Source of the DNA: Hyphomicrobiales bacterium
GTDB taxonomy: Bacteria > Pseudomonadota > Alphaproteobacteria > Rhizobiales > Xanthobacteraceae
Reading direction: 5' to 3'
NCBI GenBank assembly: GCA_016210825.1
Contig: JACQTM010000205.1
Coordinates: forward strand, 1-5,018
Length of the DNA: 5,018 nt
Program-made: the position numbers and the translations under genes
The notes under the pieces: generated by a model
The model's database searches: none
The model's input: the letters and a program-made list of their open reading frames with translations, nothing else
What the model was told of the DNA's origin: nothing
Shown: positions 1-3,723 of the stretch, piece by piece
Position numbering within the stretch: position 1 is the stretch's first letter
Layout: each line of letters starts with the position of its first letter

Positions 1-3
1 ATC

Positions 4-78
4 ATGGCCATCATCCGGGCCAAGAACGAAAGCGCAATTCCGCTCGATCCGCATCGCACCGCGCTCATCGTCGTGGAT
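4..78 (+). pseudogene. 5' remnant of an isochorismatase-family (cysteine hydrolase) gene
   Basis: The 25 codons from the ATG at 4 read as the N-terminus of an isochorismatase-like hydrolase. The stretch AIPLDPHRTALIVVD matches the usual first beta strand of that family, which ends in the catalytic Asp (normally followed by M-Q-N/R-D-F). Here the homology stops exactly after that Asp and continues as RRGAGEQVPDG, which is not the family sequence. The other roughly 170-190 residues normally expected, including the catalytic Lys and Cys, are absent. No stop follows, so the frame runs on into the lipocalin-like gene, making a possible 227-residue open frame from 4. I read it as a deletion remnant and not as a functional fusion, because the downstream gene has its own ribosome binding site and signal peptide. 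The region upstream lies outside the window. Confidence 0.6.
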
Positions 79-154
79 CGGCGTGGCGCCGGCGAACAAG
101 TGCCGGACGGCGCACATGACGAGGCGCCAGCCGGGGCATGTCGATCAAACCATC

Positions 155-164
155 AAGGGAGGAA
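155..164 (+). promoter_or_regulatory. Strong ribosome binding site that fixes the lipocalin-like start
   Basis: AAGGGAGGAA contains GGAGG six bases before the ATG at 169. It decides between the ATG at 169 and the earlier in-frame ATG at 4, since the shorter protein begins with a normal signal peptide directly after it. Confidence 0.8.
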
Positions 165-168
165 CATC

Positions 169-687
169 ATGAACCGACTTCGCACACTCACACTGACCAC
201 TATGGCACTGCTGTTTCTGGGAGTTGCGCTGCCCTCGGGCGACGCGGTCGGCCAGCAAAAGACGCTGAAAGAGCAACTCGTCGGCACCTGGACGTTCGTG
301 TCGGCGGTCAACACCAGGCCCGATGGCACCAAGTTTGACCCGTGGGGCGGCAAAGCGGTTGGCCTGCAGATGTTCGACAGCACCGGCCATTTTTCTTGGC
401 AGGTTATTCGGACTGACATCCCGAAGCTCGCGTCCAACAATCGGCTGCAAGGCACCGCAGACGAATTTAAGGCCGTGGCCCAGGGAGTCCTCTCAGCTTA
501 CGGTACCTATTCGCTCGACGACAGTGGCAAGATGCTCACCCAGCACATCGAGACCAGCTCATTCCCGAATTTTAATGGTGCGAAACGGATATGGGACATC
601 GCGCTCACGGGTGACGAGCTGACGATAGCCAGTCAGGCCGGCGCGGCCGGTGGCTCAAATGTATTGAAATGGAAGCGCGTCAAGTAG
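169..687 (+). CDS. Exported lipocalin-like domain protein
   Basis: A 172-residue protein. Residues 1-28 form a Sec-type signal peptide: basic MNRLR start, hydrophobic MALLFLGVAL core, and a likely cleavage after AVG at 26-28, before QQK. There is no lipobox cysteine, so the mature protein is probably periplasmic or secreted. Residues 33 to the end resemble the lipocalin-like domain family (Pfam Lipocalin_5 type): it opens with LKEQLVGTWTFVSAVNTRPDG, followed by a GLQMFDSTGHFSWQVIR strand pair, a central AYGTYSLDDSGKMLTQHIE segment and a closing DELTIAS...VLKWKRVK strand. Family members are small beta-barrel-like proteins of mostly unknown ligand, often found singly beside unrelated genes. The start at 169 rests on the ribosome binding site and signal peptide. 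The gene is alone, with a cut hydrolase gene before it and an intrinsic terminator after it. If the tRNA-Gly fragment at 1195 marks an island end, this gene lies on the island side. Function and ligand are unknown. Confidence 0.85.
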   Translation: MNRLRTLTLTTMALLFLGVALPSGDAVGQQKTLKEQLVGTWTFVSAVNTRPDGTKFDPWGGKAVGLQMFDSTGHFSWQVIRTDIPKLASNNRLQGTADEFKAVAQGVLSAYGTYSLDDSGKMLTQHIETSSFPNFNGAKRIWDIALTGDELTIASQAGAAGGSNVLKWKRVK

Positions 688-710
688 GCTCCACGTAGGA
701 CGCTACTAAC

Positions 711-745
711 GGACCCCGCTCGGCTTCGGCCGGGCGGGGCCTTTT
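711..745 (+). terminator. Rho-independent terminator of the lipocalin-like gene
   Basis: An 11-base-pair GC-rich stem pairs 714-724 with 729-739, with one T-G wobble. It is capped by a C(TTCG)G tetraloop and followed by TTTT at 742-745. It starts 23 bases after the stop codon. This is a textbook intrinsic terminator and isolates the lipocalin-like gene from what follows. Confidence 0.9.
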
Positions 746-1194
746 GCATATTGAGCAAGAGTTTTGTTGCCGCGTTTGCTCGCATGGCTAATTGAGTCTT
801 GACCCAAGTTTTAGCATATGAATCAGCACCAGTTGTTGGGTGACGGCAGAGCGCCCAAAGAGGCTGGCGAGGCCGGCCCTAACACGACCTCGGGGACGGC
901 GGCCTAACAGTGCGATTTCGCTGATTTCGGCGGGTGAGCGAATTGATGGCGGCGCTGATCGGAAGTTGCGATCGTCGGGATGTCCGCTCGGGGTCGTTCA
1001 CGTCGTCTCCCTAATCCCGGCACGTCAGATGCTGCCCCAATAACCGACAAGCCGCGGCGTCACAGGATGGGTGCCGCGCACCGCGAAATTGCGCTCGCAT
1101 GTTCGCTGATCGTTCGCGGGGAGTTTTCGGGAAATGCCGAACCTTGCTTAGCGAATAGTGTGAACTGTGAATGGCTTACGTTATTTGATTCGGC
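746..1194. other. About 450 bases without a supportable gene
   Basis: I translated this stretch on both strands and recognise nothing. The open frames here are short, have no family signature, and in part continue into the tRNA fragment downstream. One minus-strand frame (1001 back to 879, GTG start, 40 codons) has a fair GGGAG ribosome binding site, but its product resembles nothing I know. If the tRNA fragment at 1195 is an attachment site, this is the terminal segment of an integrated element, where non-coding sequence would not be surprising. No transposase or integrase fragment was seen. Confidence 0.5.
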
Positions 1195-1241
1195 CCTTGC
1201 CAAGGTCGGGGTCGAGGGTTCGAATCCCTTCGCCCGCTCCA
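1195..1241 (+). other. 3' fragment of tRNA-Gly(GCC), candidate attachment-site half
   Basis: This 47-base segment holds the last two bases of the anticodon stem 5' arm (CC), the loop TTGCCAA with anticodon GCC, the 3' arm GGTCG, a variable region GGGTC, a T arm with loop TTCGAAT (GAGGG/CCCTT), the 3' acceptor strand CGCCCGC, discriminator T and encoded CCA. It is what I recall of the alphaproteobacterial tRNA-Gly(GCC) 3' end. The expected 5' half (acceptor GCGGGCG and D arm) is absent: the bases before 1195 share nothing with it, so no functional tRNA can be made. A cut at the anticodon loop, centred on the CCTTG-C-CAAGG dyad, fits site-specific integration by a tyrosine recombinase, which leaves a 3' tRNA fragment at the far end of the element. 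With this polarity, the element lies to the left and the older chromosome to the right. Confidence 0.8.
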
Positions 1242-1314
1242 AATTTCTTCTCGGCATTCGGGTCGTAGCATATTTGGCCTCGCCCGGATTTGCCCCAATC
1301 CCGGTGTTGTCGTC

Positions 1315-1368
1315 TCAGTATCCGGCCGCTAGCGCGCCGCGCATGCGTGTCTTGGCGGAGACGCCTTC
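1315..1368 (-). pseudogene. C-terminal scrap of a second gamma-glutamyltransferase
   Basis: Read on the minus strand, this segment encodes EGVSAKTRMRGALAAGY then TGA. The last ten residues, RMRGALAAGY, are identical to the C-terminus of the gamma-glutamyltransferase ending at 3724 in this window. Several of the shared codons differ only at synonymous positions (for example GGC/GGG, GCG/GCT, CTA/TTA, GCG/GCC, GCC/GCG). The match is therefore at the protein level, from a diverged paralogue, and not a recent DNA copy. Upstream of about 1368 the frame no longer looks like the family, and nothing of the catalytic small subunit remains. The secure part is 1315-1347; the outer boundary is approximate. 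It lies 73 bases beyond the tRNA-Gly fragment and points towards it. Confidence 0.65.
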
Positions 1369-1478
1369 GTGACATGGAATAGAGGTTAATCTTCCGGCAT
1401 CAGCATTCGCTTCGCGCTTTCGCACGGCAATTTAGCGCGTTCCGGCAGAAGCAATTTACAATTGGCAGTGCAGGCGGC

Positions 1479-1562
1479 ATGAATGAAAAGCGAACCGTAA
1501 AAAAATCGATTCTCCGACCAGGACGGAACGTTGAGCTGAATCAATGCACAATCCCGGAATAA
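1479..1562 (+). pseudogene. Possible start remnant resembling a phospholipase D-like gene
   Basis: A 27-codon frame begins at the ATG at 1479 and ends at TAA at 1560-1562. Residues 10-17, SILRPGRN, resemble the opening of phospholipase D-like proteins of this bacterial group (ILRPGRN-C/V-W-R), but the match ends at once with VELNQ. The ribosome binding site is weak. It could be a chance resemblance, a real tiny peptide or a broken gene start. I include it because two other gene-end remnants lie nearby. Confidence 0.2.
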
Positions 1563-1625
1563 GTGCTTTAAAATTATACTTTGAAATTCCGGACTGACTT
1601 AATCAATACATGGGGCTGAGGACTC

Positions 1626-1709
1626 GAGACGCGAAGCAAAAGCGTTCGGGCTCCAATTTCCAAAATGGGGACGCCTTTGAGCGTCTCCGATTCCCGAAGC
1701 ATGTCGGGA
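1626..1709 (+). promoter_or_regulatory. Structured leader of the zinc-ribbon gene with alternative pairings
   Basis: Several short helices can form just before the gene. GGGGACGC (1667-1674) pairs with GCGTCTCC (1681-1688) around a six-base loop, with one wobble. TCCCGA (1692-1697) pairs perfectly with TCGGGA (1704-1709), which covers the first bases of the purine-rich ribosome binding stretch. Competing pairings exist: GAGACGC (1626-1632) with GCGTCTC (1681-1687), and TTCGGG (1645-1650) with CCCGAA (1693-1698). The last of these would enclose the first hairpin and free the ribosome binding region. A smaller hairpin, CGAAGC/GCGTTCG, spans 1632-1648. This is seen by eye only, and no known RNA family is recognised. 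Confidence 0.35.
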
Positions 1710-1717
1710 GAAAGGAA
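1706..1717 (+). promoter_or_regulatory. Ribosome binding site of the zinc-ribbon gene
   Basis: GGGAGAAAGGAA ends five bases before the ATG at 1723 and supports that start over the overlapping frames. Its first four bases lie in the right arm of the hairpin at 1692-1709. Confidence 0.65.
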
Positions 1718-1722
1718 CGCCC

Positions 1723-1914
1723 ATGTATCCGGAAACTGCCTCTCCGATTCATCTTTCCGTGCCACAGCCACCCTGTTGCCCCGGCTGCTGGGAAGTCATG
1801 AGCTTGAGAGTGATCGAGCCATGGACCCTCCTTCGCGGTCGTCAACTCAATAAGTGCGTCTTTGAATGCAATATCTGCGGGTATTCAGCGACGCTCATGT
1901 TGCAAGACGACTAA
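1723..1914 (+). CDS. Small zinc-ribbon protein, function unknown
   Basis: A 63-residue protein. Two cysteine pairs, CPGC at 19-22 and CNIC at 50-53 (the latter followed by GYS), are about 27 residues apart, as in a zinc ribbon that binds one Zn(II). A single extra Cys precedes the first pair (PPCCPGC), and another lies at 45 (NKCVFEC). Small proteins with a CPxC, a basic or hydrophobic middle (here MSLRVIEPWTLLRGR) and a closing CxxCG are common uncharacterised cytoplasmic proteins in Bradyrhizobium-like bacteria. The start is supported by GGGAGAAAGGAA five bases upstream. No membrane segment or export signal is seen. The gene is alone, with at least 250 bases to the next coding feature. It overlaps longer minus-strand frames, but those lack a recognisable product. 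Possible roles include nucleic-acid or protein binding, but the sequence does not show which. Confidence 0.7.
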   Translation: MYPETASPIHLSVPQPPCCPGCWEVMSLRVIEPWTLLRGRQLNKCVFECNICGYSATLMLQDD

Positions 1915-2171
1915 TGAAGTCCCGAGGTCGCCTAGGTTGGCGGCCGATGCATTGGCAGCAAATCAGCCGCGCGGCGGTAACAGCTGCGCGCAAGACTTGA
2001 AAATTGATTTCCGCCCGAGACTGGATTCGCGGGACCGCCGATTTGTTAATGGCGAGCGGCCGCGCGACAAAGTGCGCAATGGCTATGATCGATACCGCCG
2101 GCACTGTTTATTAGTGATCTAAGAAGTTGATATTGATTTCCATTAAAATCATCCGTGGCGGCTCAGTTTAA

Positions 2172-2698
2172 ATGTATTTGGGATTTCTGACCATCCACGG
2201 AGCAATCGCAATAACAAGATCAGATCTAATTGCAGTCGCGCGACGCGGCGTGGCAGCTGGTGCGGCGGGTGGAATTGCGGAAATCGTCTGGGTTTCCATC
2301 TTCGCTGCAGAAACTGGTGCGAATGCCGCAAACTAGGCACGAGGCGTGACAACGGCGACCGATGTGGGCTTTTTGCTGCCGGGGGCTCCGGCTCAATCGG
2401 AATTGTCATTCACATGGCTCTTGCAGTGGCGCTCGGGATCGCACTAGTACTCGCGTTCGCATGGCAGACAATATCGACGTATTGGCTGAAAGAGGCAGGT
2501 CTATATACATTTGTATTGGCGGCACTGGCAGGAGTGTGGGTCACCAACTTCTTCATGATCCTGCCGTTGATCAGCCCAGACGTCATTCACCTGGTGCCTT
2601 ATTCCGTCAGCCTGTTGTCCAAGCTACTGTTCGGTCTGGTCGCCGCCGCAGTCCTGTCGCATCGCGCTAGTGTGGTGGTAGCGACGCGACCAACATGA
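2172..2698 (+). pseudogene. Broken four-helix integral membrane protein gene
   Basis: Starting at the ATG at 2172, the frame gives a basic start followed by a glycine/alanine-rich helix (RRGVAAGAAGGIAEIVWVSI), then meets TAG at 2334 (codon 55). The same frame continues sensibly (ARGVTTATDVGFLLPGAPA) to about 2393. The rest lies one frame over: GSIGIVIHMALAVALGIA and on to the stop at 2696-2698. Adding one base near 2394 restores a single frame of 176 codons, apart from the TAG. The repaired protein would be about 175 residues with four membrane segments: the one above, IGIVIHMALAVALGIALVLA, LYTFVLAALAGVWVTNFFMI and SLLSKLLFGLVAAAVL. I do not know a function. The 94-codon open frame from the ATG at 2414 is the 3' part of this gene, with no convincing ribosome binding site of its own. 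Two independent lesions favour genuine decay over sequencing error. Confidence 0.7.
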
Positions 2699-2754
2699 TG
2701 GATAATCGTTATATCAACGAACCCTCGAGCCTCTGAATACGGCAGGTTTCAACT

Positions 2755-2849
2755 TCGCCCGCTCTAGCCTTCGCGCCTCCGGCACTTCGGCTGGCAAGCC
2801 ACTCTCGATCGCGAAGGCTGCCCGCCGAAGTTTCAGCGAAGGCGGGCGA
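2755..2849. repeat. Nested palindromic repeat (REP/MITE-like)
   Basis: TCGCCCGC (2755-2762) is the exact reverse complement of GCGGGCGA (2842-2849). Inside it, AGCCTTCGCG (2766-2775) is the exact reverse complement of CGCGAAGGCT (2810-2819). A third, competing hairpin pairs GCCCGCC (2820-2826) with GGCGGGC (2841-2847). The GCCCGCCGAAG...CGAAGGCGGGC pattern is one I associate with dispersed intergenic repeats in Bradyrhizobium-like genomes. It has no T-run, lies between a pseudogene and the permease promoter region, and contains no gene. Confidence 0.55.
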
Positions 2850-2913
2850 TATCGCGCCACTTGGTGCGAGCAGTACGGCATTGCGGTGAACGCAATCCTG
2901 GGGCGATCGTAAC

Positions 2914-2922
2914 TGGTATAAA
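2914..2922 (+). promoter_or_regulatory. Candidate extended -10 promoter for the permease gene
   Basis: TGGTATAAA fits an extended -10 (TGn plus TATAAA). No good -35 is found at normal spacing, as extended -10 promoters tolerate. A transcript starting about seven bases later would have a leader of roughly 15-35 bases, depending on the start codon used. Confidence 0.3.
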
Positions 2923-2961
2923 CTCGCGGCCGTTTCCCGCCGCGTGCGCATCATCATCGCA

Positions 2962-3708
2962 ATGTTCGATTCCTCAACGGTCGTCGCCGTCGCGATCTGC
3001 GCCTTCCTTGTCGCCGGGGTGGTGAAGGGCGTGATCGGAATGGGATTGCCCGCCGTCGGCATTGCGATCTTGAGCCTTGTCATGTCGCCGGCGCAAGGCG
3101 CGGCGCTCCTGGTCGTGCCATCGCTCGCCACCAACGTTTGGCAGTTCCTGGCCGGGCCGCACGTGATGACGCTCTTGCGGCGGCTATGGTCGATGATGCT
3201 CGGAATCTGCGCCGGCGTTTGGGCCGGCTCGGGTTTTCTTGCCAATGACACAACCGGCCGCGCCCGGACGGCGCTCGGTGTCGTGCTGATGTTCTATGCG
3301 GCATATGGACTCGCGAACCGGCGTTACTTCGTGCCAACGCGGGCCGAGCCGTGGCTCTCCCCGCTGATCGGCTTCGCCACGGGATTGGTTAGCGCCGCAA
3401 CTGGAATATTTGCAATGCCGTCGGTGCCGTATCTGCAGGCGATGGCGTTGGAGAAGGAAGACTTGGTTCAGGCGCTCGGACTGACGTTCACTGTCGCGAC
3501 GGTCGCGCTCGGCGTCGATCTGCTGCACGGCGGCGTACTTCAGGCCTCGGTCGCGCTGCCGTCGCTGCTCGCGCTTGGCATCGCAAGCCTTGGCATGTTC
3601 GTCGGGCAGACAGTGCGAATGCACGTTGTGCCCGGGGTTTTCCGCGTTTGCTTTTTCATCGGGATGTTGTTTATCGGCGCGCATCTTGCCTTGCGCGGCT
3701 TGATCTAG
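2962..3708 (+). CDS. TauE/SafE-family sulfite/organosulfur exporter-like permease
   Basis: A 248-residue, very hydrophobic protein with about eight membrane helices in two related halves, the layout of the TauE/SafE family (formerly DUF81). The first half opens with FLVAGVVKGVIGMGLPAVGI, a family-typical glycine-rich re-entrant motif after helix 1. The second half repeats it as IGFATGLVSAATGIFAMPSV at about residues 135-154. A charged loop (ALEKEDLVQALG) precedes helix 7, and the C-terminus ends soon after the last helix (GAHLALRGLI). The length is normal and nothing is missing. Characterised members export sulfite or sulfoacetate, but many have unknown substrates and none is fixed by this sequence. 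The start is uncertain: a GTG at 2944 adds six residues (MRIIIA), and neither start has a purine-rich ribosome binding site. I chose the ATG at 2962 because MFDSSTVVAVAICAF is a typical family start. It is convergent with the gene that follows. Confidence 0.85.
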   Translation: MFDSSTVVAVAICAFLVAGVVKGVIGMGLPAVGIAILSLVMSPAQGAALLVVPSLATNVWQFLAGPHVMTLLRRLWSMMLGICAGVWAGSGFLANDTTGRARTALGVVLMFYAAYGLANRRYFVPTRAEPWLSPLIGFATGLVSAATGIFAMPSVPYLQAMALEKEDLVQALGLTFTVATVALGVDLLHGGVLQASVALPSLLALGIASLGMFVGQTVRMHVVPGVFRVCFFIGMLFIGAHLALRGLI

Positions 3709-3721
3709 GTGCGTCGCGCAA
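3691..3721. terminator. Possible shared hairpin between convergent genes
   Basis: TTGCGCG (3691-3697) and CGCGCAA (3715-3721) are perfect reverse complements around a 17-base loop that contains the permease stop codon. There is no T-run on either strand, so this is a weak candidate for a bidirectional terminator. No better one is visible in the 15-base gap. Confidence 0.25.
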
Positions 3722-3723
3722 CC

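Noticed and set aside
879..1001. 40-codon minus-strand frame from a GTG at 1001
   Set aside because: It has a fair GGGAG site six bases upstream, but the product is basic and of low complexity, resembles nothing I recognise, and is too short to support alone.
980..1372. 130-codon plus-strand frame from 980 through the tRNA fragment
   Set aside because: It reads through the tRNA-Gly fragment (VGVEGSNPFARS) and the reverse strand of the transferase scrap. It has no family signature.
1060..1375. Minus-strand open frames containing ERAKGFEPSTPTLAR and GEGIRTLDPDLGKG
   Set aside because: These are well-known spurious translations of the reverse strand of tRNA genes. They come from the tRNA-Gly fragment at 1195-1241 and are not proteins.
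1626..1722. ROSE-type RNA thermometer in the zinc-ribbon leader
   Set aside because: The leader has several hairpins, but I find no TTGCT-type anti-ribosome-binding motif pairing to AAGGA, and the gene downstream is not a small heat-shock protein.
1574..1845. Two minus-strand frames opposite the zinc-ribbon gene
   Set aside because: They lack motifs, and the plus strand has paired cysteine motifs and a good ribosome binding site. They are most likely antisense shadows.
1862..2122. 86-codon plus-strand frame overlapping the end of the zinc-ribbon gene, and the 69-codon minus-strand frame opposite it
   Set aside because: Arginine-rich, composition-driven translations without any family resemblance or ribosome binding site. 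The gap 1915-2171 shows nothing else I can support.
2709..3251. 180-codon minus-strand frame
   Set aside because: It is antisense to the permease gene and the palindromic repeat. The SPAFAETSAGSLR stretch is a typical translation of such repeats.
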